NCBI GenBank assembly: GCA_963756605.1
Contig: CAVWOT010000024.1
Span: 62,001-126,000 of the forward strand
Reading direction: 5' to 3'
Origin: Bog-159 sp963756605
GTDB taxonomy: Bacteria > Acidobacteriota > Terriglobia > Bryobacterales > Bryobacteraceae
Length of the DNA stretch: 64,000 nt
The notes under the pieces are model-generated. The model did no database searches and was not told the DNA's origin. It saw nothing but the letters and a program-made list of their open reading frames with translations. Below are positions 8,242-17,846 of the stretch, one piece after another. Made by a program: the position numbers and the translations under genes. Every line of letters begins with the position of its first letter. Position 1 is the stretch's first letter.

Positions 8242-9678
8242 ATGTACCGAGCTTTACAACAAGAGATCGAGACCTACGAAAAGCGCACCCCTAGGTCTCG
8301 CGAGGCCCATGCCCGGGCCGTCGACCGCATTCCGCTTGGCGTAGCCAGCAACTACCGCTACTATCCGCCGTATCCGCTGTTCGTGCGCGACGGCCACGGG
8401 TCCCGCATACACGACCTGGACGGTAACGAATACATCGACCACAATCTTTGCTACGGCGCGCTGCTGGCCGGCCACTGCCATCCCGCCGTCATGAAGGCCG
8501 TTGCCGAGCGTCTGGAACTCGGCACCCTCTTCGGGATGCCGCACGGCATGGAACTGGAACTGGCCGGCGAAATCTGCGCGCGCTACCCGGTGGATATGGT
8601 CCGCTTCGGCAACAGCGGTTCGGAGGTCACCATGCACTCCTTGCGCCTGGCGCGCGCCGCCACCGGCCGCAGCAAGATCATCAAGATGGAAGGCGGCTAT
8701 CACGGCGGCCACGATGCCATCTCCGTCAGCGTGAAACCGAAAGGTCACGAGTTCGGCGACCCCGAGAATCCCACCCCGGTAGTGTCCAGCGCCGGCGTGC
8801 TCAAAGGCACTTCCGACGCCACGCTGGTAGCGCCGTTCAACAACCTTCCCGCGGTGGAGCGCCTGTTCGCCGCGCATCCGGGCGAGATCGCCGCCATCAT
8901 CATCGAGCCCATCATGATGAACATCGCCTTTTGCATGCCGGATGAGGGCTATATACACGGCTTGCTCGAAGTCGCCCACAAACACGGCGCGCTGCTCATC
9001 ATGGACGAAGTGAAAACCGGCGCCAAACTGGCCTGGGGCGGGGCCTGCGAATACTTCAACGTCAAGCCCGATATCATCTGCCTGGGCAAATCCATCGGCG
9101 GCGGCTTCTCGCTGGCCGCTTTCGCCGCCAGCCGCGAGATCATGGACGTGATCCACACCCAGAAGATGTTTCATGCCGGAACCTACAATACGAACCCGGT
9201 AGTGATGGCCGCCGGTCTCGCGACTTTCCGCCAGGTGCTGACCCGCGACGCTTACACCCACGTCGATAGCTTGAACCGCAAACTCGTGGACGGGTATCAG
9301 GCCACCATCGAAAAGAACGGCCTGGTGGCCTACGCGGACGGTGCGGGATCAAACGGCGCGCTGCTGTTCTACCCGCGGCGCATCCGCAACTATCGCGACT
9401 GGTATCACGTGGACGAAGACCTGTGGACGCACTACTGGTTCGCCATGGTGAATCGCGGAGTCATCGCGCAGCCCTACTGGTGGGACGAGCAGTGGACCGT
9501 CTCCGTGCAGCATACCGAGCGGGACATCGACCATCACTTGCAGGTATTCGCGGAAGTGGCGCCCGCGCTGGCCGAGGCACAACACCGCGATGGTCAGCCG
9601 GCCGCGCCGGAACTCCTGGCCGTGGGGCAGACCTCCAGGTCTGCGGCGGGTCTCCTGGCCCGCCCGCCCCACACTTAG
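8242..9678 (+). CDS. Class III PLP-dependent aminotransferase (glutamate-1-semialdehyde aminomutase-like)
   Basis: 478 residues. Class III features in order: DLDGNEYIDHNLCYGALLAGH, given as DLDGNEYIDHN then YGALLAGHCHP; FGNSGSEVTMHSLRLAR for PLP phosphate contacts; GGYHGGHDA; LIMDEVKTG; and LGKSIGGGFSLAAF with the Schiff-base Lys near residue 282. It groups with HemL-like enzymes, but DEVKTGAKLAWGG differs from true HemL, so the substrate is uncertain. Start at 8242 is taken from the homologous N-terminus and an AAGGAA upstream. The last ~20 residues (AVGQTSRSAAGLL onward) are encoded by a hairpin repeat that also supplies the stop, so the native C-terminus has probably been altered. The stop overlaps that of the DinB gene by 4 bp. 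Confidence 0.85.
   Translation: MYRALQQEIETYEKRTPRSREAHARAVDRIPLGVASNYRYYPPYPLFVRDGHGSRIHDLDGNEYIDHNLCYGALLAGHCHPAVMKAVAERLELGTLFGMPHGMELELAGEICARYPVDMVRFGNSGSEVTMHSLRLARAATGRSKIIKMEGGYHGGHDAISVSVKPKGHEFGDPENPTPVVSSAGVLKGTSDATLVAPFNNLPAVERLFAAHPGEIAAIIIEPIMMNIAFCMPDEGYIHGLLEVAHKHGALLIMDEVKTGAKLAWGGACEYFNVKPDIICLGKSIGGGFSLAAFAASREIMDVIHTQKMFHAGTYNTNPVVMAAGLATFRQVLTRDAYTHVDSLNRKLVDGYQATIEKNGLVAYADGAGSNGALLFYPRRIRNYRDWYHVDEDLWTHYWFAMVNRGVIAQPYWWDEQWTVSVQHTERDIDHHLQVFAEVAPALAEAQHRDGQPAAPELLAVGQTSRSAAGLLARPPHT
9622..9673. repeat. Hairpin repeat (copy 2), inside the 3' end of a gene
   Basis: Bounded by GTGGGG and CCCCAC, with an internal perfect palindrome GCAGACCTCCAGGTCTGC (CC centre) and a second, degenerate arm pair GGCGGGTCTCCTGGCCCGCC. 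It is read in frame as the last residues of the class III aminotransferase. Confidence 0.78.
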
Positions 9679-10205
9679 AACCGATAGTCCGGCGGCTTGA
9701 TGCCCTTCACCCGCAAATAAACTTCCGCTTGCGCTCGGTGATGCGCGGTATGCGTAAAGTACGCAAACAACCATTCGAAACCGGTCAGATTCCGGGCGGG
9801 AGGGCCGACGACCGTGTCGAGGCGCTCGGGTGTCATGGCGGCCACCGCCTTGTCGCAGAACTCAAATGACTCCCTCAGAAACGGTATGGCGGTCTCTTTT
9901 GAGACGTCCACCTTCTCGGTGTCTTTGCTCCATTCGACGATCTTCGGCGGCATCACCGGACGCGGCAGGCCGCTGGCATTGGCGCAGGCATTCTCGTTAA
10001 CCCCCGCGATGTGCGCCATCAACTGGCCGAAGCTCATCTCCGCGGGATTCGGACGAAAGTTGTAGCTGTCCGCCGGCATCGCCTCGGCCACCGCGATGGT
10101 GAACTCGCCGGACGTCTTCCAGTGTTTTATCAACGCGTCCTTGACGGTGCTCTGCGCCAGTAAGGGGGCCGCCACCAAAATTAGCAGGGATAGGTTGGAT
10201 TTCAT
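9675..10205 (-). CDS. DinB family protein with signal peptide
   Basis: 176 residues. MKSNLSLLILVAAPLLAQS is a plausible export signal. The remainder is a DinB/YfiT four-helix bundle: LIKHWKTSGEFTIAVAEAM in helix 1, the first metal His in LMAHIAGVNENA, and the pair in FTHTAHHRAQAEVYLR. DinB-like proteins are metal-dependent hydrolases or thiol transferases, mostly of unknown substrate; exported versions are common in Acidobacteria. Convergent with the aminotransferase gene (4-bp overlap of stops). Confidence 0.82.
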   Translation of the reverse strand: MKSNLSLLILVAAPLLAQSTVKDALIKHWKTSGEFTIAVAEAMPADSYNFRPNPAEMSFGQLMAHIAGVNENACANASGLPRPVMPPKIVEWSKDTEKVDVSKETAIPFLRESFEFCDKAVAAMTPERLDTVVGPPARNLTGFEWLFAYFTHTAHHRAQAEVYLRVKGIKPPDYRF

Positions 10206-10326
10206 GCTTGACCTCGTGGTGCTTAGTATACTTCAGTACCCGGACGGATAGTTACACTTGAGTCATTTCATAATTCACGGAATAAAAACGCGGACCCGCC
10301 GGGTTTCACCAGCGAGGAGAATAATC

Positions 10327-11501
10327 ATGTTTCAACCAACTCGCCGACACTCGTGCGTCGCTAACCGGACTCATCATGCTGGCCGCAACCGGGATGCCGG
10401 CCAACGCTACCACCGCTAATTCGATCTTCACGTACCGGTTTAACTTCACCTCCAGTCCCACGCTGATGAGTACGACGCCGGCCGGCGGTATCGGAGTTTA
10501 CGACCCAACCTTTGCGCTCGGCCCGTTCGATTCCGATCAGAATCTGATTGAAGATGGCACCGGCACGCACTTGTTCGCGGTGAACTCGGGATCGAATACC
10601 ATCGGCGTCTTTCAGATCCAGGCGGATGGGAGCCTGACAGCCGTGAACGGTTCGCCGTTCCCTTCCGGAGGCTCGGATCCAGTCAGCCTGGGAGTGAAGA
10701 ATGATGTTCTGGCAGTCGTCAATAAGGACCAGGATCCTGCCCAGAATGCCAACCTGGTGCAGCCGAACTACACGGCTTTCCGCGTGCTGCCAAATGGCGT
10801 GCTGCTGCCGGTACCTGATTCGACGGTATCGGTGGCCTACGGCAGTTCACCTTCGCAAGCACTGATGGCCACCCAGGGAACGTTCTTATTTGGGGCGGAT
10901 TTCCTGGGCGGTCTGGTGCAGTCTTTCCGTATCGGTCCGCTGGGCGGCTTGAACCAGAATTCCACGCAGGCGTTGCCGGACTCGCTTTTCGTCGGATCGA
11001 CTGCCGGCCATAACCCTCTCGGGATGCGCACCCACCCGACACTGCCGATTCTTTATGCGGACATCGTCGGACTGAACGAAGTCGCGGCTTACTCGTACGA
11101 CAGCAACGGCCTCCTCACATTCGTGCGTGCGGTATCGGATTCGGGCGCCGGCCCCTGCTGGGCCATCGTGAATCATGCGGGAACGCGGCTCTACGCCACC
11201 AACACGGGCGACAATTCCGTGGCGGTTTATGATTTGACCGATGCCTTGAACCCCGTCCAGATCCAGCATTTCGTTATGGACAGCACCACCGGCGCGCCTT
11301 TTTTCAACGGTGCTTGACCACTCCGATAGTTGGATTTACGTATCGAGCGAGCAGTCCAGCACGTCGGCTACACCGGCGGCCAACGCGTTCCATACGCCGC
11401 AGGTGGCTGCAGATGGCACATTGACCGAGCCTTTTTCACCAACCGTGCTGCCGGTTAGTGGCGGGACGCCGGTACGTGTGCAGGGAATCACGGTCTATTA
11501 A
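10327..11501 (+). pseudogene. Secreted YVTN/lactonase-like beta-propeller, two frameshifts
   Basis: A GAGGAG ribosome site at 10313-10318 precedes ATG 10327 (MFQPTRRHS), but this frame stops after ~30 codons. The signal peptide (LTGLIMLAATGMPANA) and the propeller lie in a second frame that has no ATG near the ribosome site. A second shift near 11300-11315, next to a run of six T, moves the ending (LDHSDSWIYVSSEQ to GITVY) into another frame. In between, repeating blades (GTHLFAVNSGSNTIGVFQI, HAGTRLYATNTGDNSVAVYDL) mark a 7-bladed lactonase/YVTN propeller. Either a decayed gene or two sequence errors; both shifts sit where an indel would restore one continuous ~390-residue protein. Confidence 0.75.
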
Positions 11502-13003
11502 GAATGAGGCAGAGTTACACGCTGGCTTAATTTGAACTGGAGCGGGGTTCCCGCCGCTATGCGATTCTTGTGGAGTTTGCGCTCCAGGAAGTTGCCCGTT
11601 TTAGGAATCGGCGCGAAACCGTTCACCAGAACCGGATGGCCGGCCGCGGTGATGGAGACCAGTTTCAGAGTCCTTTCCGGCTTTCCCGGATGATCCTCAT
11701 TGGATACATCCGCCAGTTGCAGGACGACCGCGGCGCCCTGCGGAAGAACATCGCGGCCTTCCACGGAAATCGGGGCCGCCAGCGCCGCTTGAAATCTCTG
11801 GTCCAGGCTATCGTAAGGATTAATCGCTTCGCCGGTCACCACGGATACGCCTGTCCCAGCCTCTACCACGACGGAGACCGGTGGTGCAGGTTTGGCGGGC
11901 GTGGGCGTACTAGGGATCTCGGCGGCCGGCTGCGGCTGAGTTGCAGCGGGAGCCGGCACTGCTGTGGGCGGTGCCGGTGTGCGCACGGCCGTAGCCAAAG
12001 GCTGCTTGGATCGCAGTAACAATAGCACCAGCACCAAACACGCCAGCGCTCCTGCGGCCAGCGCCGCTATCAGCCGCCCGGTGGTCCAAAACGCGGCCTT
12101 GGCCTTCGGCGCCAGGGCGGGGGCGGAAACCGCGGTAGCTCTTTGTGCCTGGGGCAAGGAACCGGCATCCGCCACGGTTTTCGCCAGATAAAAACTCTCG
12201 GGACTCGCCAGGGCCGCGCTGAACTGTTCGGCGCTTTGAAAGCGCTGCTCGGGGTCCTTGGCCAGCGCCTTCAGAACGGCATTCTCAACGTGCTGGGGGA
12301 TGCGCGCATCCACCCGCGAGGGCGGCGGCGGCGCGGTATGCACGTGGTCGTTCAGGATCTCGAATTCGCTGTCGGAATGAAAGGGCACCTGCGCGGTCAG
12401 CATCTCGTAAAGCGTAGCGCCCAAAGAATAGATATCGGAGCGCGCATCCACAGGCTTCGCCAACACCTGCTCGGGTGACATGTAGTAAGCCGTTCCCAGC
12501 CGCACACCGGTGCGCGTGGCGCGATGGCTGCCGGCCACTTTAGCCAGCCCGAAGTCCATCACCTTGACCACGCCATCCTTGTTCAGCATGATATTGCTGG
12601 GCTTGATATCGCGGTGTATGATCCCCATGCGATGCGCATGGCCAATGCCCGCCAGCGCCTGGCGGAACAGGGGAACAGCCTCGGCTGCGGCGATCGGACC
12701 GCGGCGTGCCAGCATGGCGTAGAACGTCTCGCCATCAACGTATTCCATCACCATGTACGCCACGCCGTCGTGCACCAGGAAGGCATACAGCGTCGCCAGG
12801 TTGGGATGGTTCAATTGCGCCTGGGCCCGCGCTTCTGTGCGAAACCGTTCAACCAGGGCGGCGTTGCCGGAGAACTCGGGGCTCAGGGCCTTAACCGCAA
12901 CTACGCGGTCCAGTTGAATATCGACGGCCTTGTAAACCACGCCCATGCCGCCATCGCCGATCTTGTCGACGATCCGGTAAGTCCCGATCTCGGCTCCGAT
13001 CAT
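11498..13003 (-). CDS. Membrane Ser/Thr protein kinase (PknB/Hanks type)
   Basis: 501 residues. The kinase domain spans ~8-265: glycine loop IGDGGMGVVYKA, VAVKAL Lys, HRDIKPSNIML catalytic loop near residue 135, DFGLAKV, GTAYYMSPEQ and SDIYSLGATLYEML. All catalytic residues are present. A single membrane helix follows at ~308-328 (LIAALAAGALACLVLVLLLL), then a Pro/Ala-rich linker and a C-terminal extracytoplasmic domain (~400-501) with short beta motifs, without PASTA repeats. Likely a sensor kinase phosphorylating cytoplasmic proteins. Its stop overlaps the end of the neighbouring propeller gene by a few bases. Confidence 0.92.
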   Translation of the reverse strand: MIGAEIGTYRIVDKIGDGGMGVVYKAVDIQLDRVVAVKALSPEFSGNAALVERFRTEARAQAQLNHPNLATLYAFLVHDGVAYMVMEYVDGETFYAMLARRGPIAAAEAVPLFRQALAGIGHAHRMGIIHRDIKPSNIMLNKDGVVKVMDFGLAKVAGSHRATRTGVRLGTAYYMSPEQVLAKPVDARSDIYSLGATLYEMLTAQVPFHSDSEFEILNDHVHTAPPPPSRVDARIPQHVENAVLKALAKDPEQRFQSAEQFSAALASPESFYLAKTVADAGSLPQAQRATAVSAPALAPKAKAAFWTTGRLIAALAAGALACLVLVLLLLRSKQPLATAVRTPAPPTAVPAPAATQPQPAAEIPSTPTPAKPAPPVSVVVEAGTGVSVVTGEAINPYDSLDQRFQAALAAPISVEGRDVLPQGAAVVLQLADVSNEDHPGKPERTLKLVSITAAGHPVLVNGFAPIPKTGNFLERKLHKNRIAAGTPLQFKLSQRVTLPHS

Positions 13004-13089
13004 TCCTTATAGAATAGCTCCGGGTTGAGGCCTGAGAGGAAAAGACGGGAGCCCGGAACAAAATGCCGCCCGTTCCGTCCAATGGAAAC

Positions 13090-14094
13090 ATGCGGTACGC
13101 ATCGAAAGCGATAATTGTGTCCCTGGCGGTTTGGACGCTGGCGGGGCAGACAGTTCACAAGAGCGCCTTGGTGAAGCGGAGCGCTGCCGCGGTAAAGCCG
13201 GCTGCGGTGGGCGAGGATTGGCTGGTCTGGGGCGGCAAGAATCGCGATTTCATTGTCAACACGGCGGGGCTGGCGGATTCCTGGCCAGCGGAAGGTCCGA
13301 AGAAGATCTGGATCCGGCCGCTGGGCGATGGCTATTCCGCGGTGGCCGAGGAGGGTGGCGTGCTCTACACTGCCTATCGCCGCAATGCGCACGACGTGAT
13401 TACCGCGCTCGATGCGGCTACCGGCAAGACAATTTGGGAATACGAATACGACAATCCGTTTACGAATTCGTATTCCGAGGCGGTGGGGCCGGGGCCGTAT
13501 GCCATGCCGGAAATAGTGGGGGATCGCTTGATTGCGGCCAGCGGCACCGGCAAAATCCATTCGCTCGATAAAAAAACCGGCAAGGTGAAATGGTCGCATG
13601 ACCTGTATAACGAGTTTCACGCCACGCAGCTCCAATACGGCTATTCCTGCCATGCGCTGCCCTATAAGGACATGCTGATCTACCAGGCCGGGGGCGAGGG
13701 CGATGGAGTGATCGCGTTCCGCCAGAGCGACGGCGCGGTCGTTTGGAAGGCACTGCAATTCACAAATTCGCATTCATCGCCGCTGCTGATCAACGTGGAT
13801 GGACAACCGCAAGTGGTGGTACTGGCGGCCAAGACGGTGTTCGGGTTCAATCCGGACAATGGGGCGCTGCTGTGGTCGCACGAGCACGTTACGCCATACG
13901 GACTGGCCATCAGCACGCCAGTATGGGCGCCGGGCAACCTGCTGTTCGTGGCGTCGGCTTATGGCGAGGGCGCGCGTACGCTGCACTTGAGCCAGTCCGG
14001 CGGCAAGACCAAAGTGGACCAGTTCTGGTACGACCCGCATTTGCAGCTGCACATCGGGACGGCCATCCAGCGCGATGGTTATGTTTACTTAACT
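13090..14094 (+). pseudogene. PQQ-type beta-propeller protein, 5' part (split by mobile element)
   Basis: Starts MRYASKAIIVSLAVWTLAGQT, a signal peptide, then PQQ/pyrrolo-quinoline-like blades: VLYTAYRR, ALDAATGKTIWEYEY, SLDKKTGKVKWSHDL, VFGFNPDNGALLWSHE. The family is ~430 residues; here ~335 are present up to RDGYVYLT at 14094, after which the frame runs into unrelated sequence. The missing C-terminal ~95 residues occur at 17954-18241, so the two parts are one gene interrupted by a 3.9-kb insertion. Confidence 0.88.
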
Positions 14095-14120
14095 GGCCAA
14101 TGTGTGCCGACTTTCTACCG

Positions 14121-15254
14121 TTACCCGAGTTTTCGTGATTCTGCGGCGATCTTGGCGAGCCGATTGGAGAGGCGGCCGAGGAGGCGGCGTTGGCGTCCTT
14201 TGGGAAGCGTGCGACGAAACATTTCCAGAACGTGGCGAGCGATCTGCAGGGCATCGAGTAGACTGGCGAGATTGGCTTGGGGAGAAGCGGGGGAGGCCGG
14301 GAGCCGTGAAGTGGGCACTAGATGGCGGGGCTGGGAACGAGCCATATGAAACTCGCGCTCTAAGTCCAGGACGGTGACTTCCAAATAGTGGAGGGTCATG
14401 TCGGGTTTGAGGTGTCCGAGCAGTTTCATCACGGCGGGCAAAGTGACTCCCGCACGTGCCATCTCTGTGCCATAGGAGTGCCGCAATTGGTGCGGGACAA
14501 TCCGCGTGTTGATCCCGACCGAGGCGACGAGGTGTCGCCAGAAACTGCGCAGGCTGCGGAGGAGGGCGTTGCGGGTACTCGGGCGAGCCAGGAGAAGGCC
14601 GTCGGGCGCGAGGGGATCCTGGGAACGCAAGAAGCGGAGGCGCTCCACTAGCCGAACCACGAAGGCATCCACCGGGACCATGCGCTCGGTCTTCAACTTA
14701 CCGAGAGGCACATGGATGGCCCAGCTCTGTGGGCCGACCATGCGGAGACAATCGAAGGATAAGTCAGCACATTCCCCAATGCGCATGCCGGTATGGCGGA
14801 GCAGCAGGAAGACGTTACTGTTCCGATCATCGCGCCGCAACAGTTCTTGCTGGGTTAATCGGTCCTGTTCGGTGGTTAAAGGGCGTGGCAGATAATGCTC
14901 GGCGCGAGGCGTGTCTTGTCGAAAGATTAAGCGGGCCAAAGCGGGTAGGTCCTCGGTCCAGGCCAATTCCTGTAACAGGCAGCGCAGGTGGGTGAGGTGG
15001 GTGGAATAAGTGATGGTGGCCAAAGGGGGCTGGCGGGAGCGTAAACTAGCGAGCCAGGCCAGGATGTGTGGATCGCGGCGTAACTGTTCAAGGGACTGCA
15101 CCTGCGGGTAGTGGGCGCCGAGGAAATTGAGAAAATTGCGGATGGTTCCGTTGTAGAAGCGAAACGCGTCGTGGTTGAGGGAAGTGGTGAGCGATTGGGC
15201 GGCGCGCTGGAATAAGGCAGTCAAGGGATGCGGGAGGGGAGGAAGGCGATTCAT
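14121..15254 (-). CDS. Tyrosine recombinase B of the mobile element
   Basis: 377 residues. The N-terminal ~120 residues are SAM-like/core-binding (FYNGTIRNFLNFLGAH). Catalytic domain residues visible: Arg in HTGMRIGECADL (~155), the Lys strand LGKLKTERMVPV, HQLRHSYGT (His-x-x-Arg, ~255), LLGHLKPD, and Tyr in LHYLEV (~289). All active-site residues appear present. About 85 residues after the Tyr (Arg/Leu-rich, RRTLPKGRQRRLLGRL) are longer than in XerC/D and run to the left end of the element. The start overlaps the stop of recombinase A by 4 bp (ATGA), so it is translationally coupled and last in the operon. Confidence 0.88.
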   Translation of the reverse strand: MNRLPPLPHPLTALFQRAAQSLTTSLNHDAFRFYNGTIRNFLNFLGAHYPQVQSLEQLRRDPHILAWLASLRSRQPPLATITYSTHLTHLRCLLQELAWTEDLPALARLIFRQDTPRAEHYLPRPLTTEQDRLTQQELLRRDDRNSNVFLLLRHTGMRIGECADLSFDCLRMVGPQSWAIHVPLGKLKTERMVPVDAFVVRLVERLRFLRSQDPLAPDGLLLARPSTRNALLRSLRSFWRHLVASVGINTRIVPHQLRHSYGTEMARAGVTLPAVMKLLGHLKPDMTLHYLEVTVLDLEREFHMARSQPRHLVPTSRLPASPASPQANLASLLDALQIARHVLEMFRRTLPKGRQRRLLGRLSNRLAKIAAESRKLG

Positions 15255-16297
15255 AGGGGTATGGGAAGGGACGGCCGGATCTGTTGGGCCACCGCGCGGG
15301 CGTACTGTTCAAAGACCTCGCGGGGAGAGATCTGCACGTAGACCATGGTGGTGGAGATATGCGCGTGGCCCATCAACTGCATGAGTGCGGGCAGGCTGAT
15401 GCCGGCGCGCACCATATCGGAGGCAAATGTATGCCGGAAGCGGTGCGGATGAGCGAGGGCAGTTTCGCTGGCGCGGCGGTGGTAGCGAAACAGAGAACGC
15501 ATGCCGGCGGGGGTCATACGCGCGCCGCGGGCCGGTCCCTTGAGCGAGACGAACAGCGCCGGACCGCAGTTCTTAGGCCGTTCTAGCCGCAGATAGTGAT
15601 CCAGTAACAGGACTGTATCGGAGGCCAATGGCAGGATGCGAATCTTCTTTCCCTTGCCGCGCACCCGCAGGTGCGACTCGGACCGTAAGACATCCTCGCA
15701 GTTCAAGGCGATGACTTCATTCGAGCGGAGCCCTTGCAACAGCATCAGACCCACGAGGGCCAAGTCGCGCGAGGTGCGGAAGCTGGACCAAAAGCGGGCC
15801 ACCTCATCGACCGACAGGGGCATCACGATGCGTTTTGGCTCCTTCACACGCAAACGGCTGAGTGCGGGACGAGGACGGCCGACGCCCAGCGCTGACCGCC
15901 GCCGGTAGAAATGGTGAAATCCGGGTGCGAAGGGGCTAGCCGCATCGGGGAACTCGTTGCGCAAGGCACGGTCCACAACGCCCACGCGGCGGTTGATGGT
16001 GGCGGCTGCGGGCTGGGGTTGCTGGCCGGCCTGGAATCGTAGGTAATCCAGTAGGACCGATGCGCTGAGCGCAGCCTCGCCGATGGCATCGGTATGGTAC
16101 ACGCTGGCCCACCAGCGCAGGAAGTGCAGCAGGTCCATCGCATAGCTGCGTAGGGTGGTTTCCGCCAGGAGGCGCACCCATTCGCGATCCAGGAAACGAT
16201 TGACCCATTCCACTTCGCGGCCCATGGGCTTCTCGATGATGCGAAATGGGCTGCGTGGGTTACCGGCGGCGTGCGAATGGACCACCTGAAAAGTCAT
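15251..16297 (-). CDS. Tyrosine recombinase A of the mobile element
   Basis: 348 residues. Core-binding domain ~25-130 (WVRLLAETTLRSYAMDLLHFL). Catalytic set: Arg in QGLRSNEVIAL (~189), Lys in VRGKGKKIRILPL, HRFRHTFASDMV (~287), LMGHAHISTT and Tyr in MVYVQIS (~320). All are intact. Sequence differs clearly from recombinase B, so this is not a recent duplication. Its start overlaps the stop of the CHC2/TOPRIM gene (16294-16297), and its stop overlaps recombinase B. Paired different tyrosine recombinases suggest a heteromeric recombinase, as in Tn554 or RIT elements (inference). Confidence 0.9.
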   Translation of the reverse strand: MTFQVVHSHAAGNPRSPFRIIEKPMGREVEWVNRFLDREWVRLLAETTLRSYAMDLLHFLRWWASVYHTDAIGEAALSASVLLDYLRFQAGQQPQPAAATINRRVGVVDRALRNEFPDAASPFAPGFHHFYRRRSALGVGRPRPALSRLRVKEPKRIVMPLSVDEVARFWSSFRTSRDLALVGLMLLQGLRSNEVIALNCEDVLRSESHLRVRGKGKKIRILPLASDTVLLLDHYLRLERPKNCGPALFVSLKGPARGARMTPAGMRSLFRYHRRASETALAHPHRFRHTFASDMVRAGISLPALMQLMGHAHISTTMVYVQISPREVFEQYARAVAQQIRPSLPIPL

Positions 16298-17268
16298 GCG
16301 CGCGCCTCCTCCAGCAGGGTTTGGAACTGCTGGGCGTCACCGCCTTGGACGAAGAAGCTATTCGGATCGTGGCCCTCAGGCAATGAGATCCAGCAGGCAT
16401 TTAAGCCTTGCTCCCTAAGTCGGCTGGCCAGCCGTTGGGCTGCCTGCTGGCCGCTACCGTTGCTGTCGGCATCAAAGGTGATGTAGACCGTTCGGGCGCG
16501 CCCGTCGCACAGTTGCCGAAACTGGTGTGCATTGAGATGGTTTCCCATCGCACAGGTAACGTTGTGAAAGCCGGCCTGCCACAGCACGGCATAGTCGAAC
16601 AGACCCTCGACGACGATCACTTCTGGGGACTGCCGGACATGCTCCCATAAATACAGTCCACCCTTAGTTCCCGGCAAGAACCGATGAGGCGGCGCCGCAA
16701 TCGAGAGACTGCGGCCATAGAGATTGCCTTCCAGCGGAAAGACGATGCGATGTATGTAGGTGTCGTATCCCCTGGTGGAAACCAAACCGGCTTGACACAG
16801 CGCGGGGAGGGGATAACCCAACTGCGTCAGCCAACCGCGCAGGCAACCGCGAGGCGCGTAGCCGATGCGCATATGCTCGATCACTTGCGGCGAGCGCACT
16901 CCCCGGTGCCGCAGATAGGCAACCGCCTCGCTGTGCCGGTGTAACTGCATGCGATAGAAACCAGCAGCTTCCTGTAGGACCGAACCTACACCATGCCATT
17001 GGCGCAGCAACGCCAGGGCCTGCGGAAACTGCACTTGGTGATAGATCTGGGCAAAGCGGATGACGTCGCCGCCACGGCCACAGCCGTAACAGTAGAACAA
17101 GTTCTTGTGGGGATCCATCAGGAAGCTGGGGTGGTGATCGGCGTGCAGCGGGCACAGCCCCATCCAGCGACCGCGACTGAGTCGCCGCATCGGCCGCCAA
17201 TCGTGTGCTTCCAGATAGTCCAATAAGGGAATCTGCTGTTTGAGTTCGTCCAGTTCCTTGCGGCTCAC
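16294..17268 (-). CDS. DnaG-like CHC2 zinc-finger / TOPRIM protein of the mobile element
   Basis: 324 residues from a GTG start at 17268 (SRKELDELKQQIPLLDYL), which overlaps the upstream stop as GTGA. Residues ~37-62 form a CHC2 primase zinc finger: CPLHADHHPSF, then FYCYGCGRGGDVIRF. A middle region (RHRGVRSPQVIEHMRIGYAP) matches the DnaG catalytic-core N-terminal part. A TOPRIM fold follows: VVEGLFDYAVLWQAG (~219) with the Glu, and DADSNGSGQQAAQRL (~265) with DxD-like metal residues. It is much shorter than DnaG and lacks the helicase-binding C-terminus. Predicted to bind single-stranded DNA and perhaps prime synthesis on an element intermediate; not shown for this group. Confidence 0.85.
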   Translation of the reverse strand: MSRKELDELKQQIPLLDYLEAHDWRPMRRLSRGRWMGLCPLHADHHPSFLMDPHKNLFYCYGCGRGGDVIRFAQIYHQVQFPQALALLRQWHGVGSVLQEAAGFYRMQLHRHSEAVAYLRHRGVRSPQVIEHMRIGYAPRGCLRGWLTQLGYPLPALCQAGLVSTRGYDTYIHRIVFPLEGNLYGRSLSIAAPPHRFLPGTKGGLYLWEHVRQSPEVIVVEGLFDYAVLWQAGFHNVTCAMGNHLNAHQFRQLCDGRARTVYITFDADSNGSGQQAAQRLASRLREQGLNACWISLPEGHDPNSFFVQGGDAQQFQTLLEEARA

Positions 17269-17846
17269 GGACTGCTCGCCTCCAACAGCAGAATACGGCG
17301 GATCGCGGCCCAATCCCAGGCAAGGATGGTGGGTGCCATCGAAATGCTCCATCCGATGGCCCGCCAGAGCAGAGTCGTCAGCAGAATTCCCAGATGCAGC
17401 AGGCGTCCCGCCCACCGTCTCACCGTGGATGGGTCTGGCGACCGCGACGCGTCTGCGACGTCGGGGATAGATCGCTCCCAGGTGCCATCCGTTTGGTGCA
17501 ACAGATCCCACGCTTGTTGCCGGCAGGGGAGGGTGTAGTGACCTGACGGCGGCGACCAGTCGGGCAACACCGTAAAGGTCTTGTGGCAAGGACGACAGCG
17601 GCCCCGGCGAATCCAGATCTGCTGGTGCACCTCGTCGTGCGCCAGTTTGAGGCGCTGTCCGTGACCGATGATGGTCCGCTCGCCGCAAACCGGGCAGAGC
17701 CGGGGGAGCAGATCCAGCGGGATCTCGGTCACCCCGGGTCGGTCTTGTTTTCTGGCTCTGGCAGTGCGATAAAGAGAATCACGGCTGGTGTGAAGGCTAG
17801 CGCAGACCGTCCTGCCAAGTCGAATCGCGCAGGCTGACCAGCCCAC
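17265..17846 (-). CDS. Zinc-ribbon/HTH protein (DUF6431-like) of the mobile element
   Basis: Up to 193 residues; a later GTG at 17732 (VTEIPLDLLPRLCP) may be the true start since the first ~38 residues look non-conserved. The visible motif is a transposase-type zinc ribbon, CPVCGERTIIGHG then CRPCHKTFTVLPDW, followed by HYTLPCRQQAWDLL and a helical region that could be a helix-turn-helix (DPSTVRRWAGRLLHLG). Probably the DNA-recognition or regulatory subunit of the element. First gene of the four-gene operon; its TGA overlaps the next gene's GTG. No promoter could be picked confidently in the ~105 bp between it and the right edge. Confidence 0.7.
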   Translation of the reverse strand: MGWSACAIRLGRTVCASLHTSRDSLYRTARARKQDRPGVTEIPLDLLPRLCPVCGERTIIGHGQRLKLAHDEVHQQIWIRRGRCRPCHKTFTVLPDWSPPSGHYTLPCRQQAWDLLHQTDGTWERSIPDVADASRSPDPSTVRRWAGRLLHLGILLTTLLWRAIGWSISMAPTILAWDWAAIRRILLLEASSP

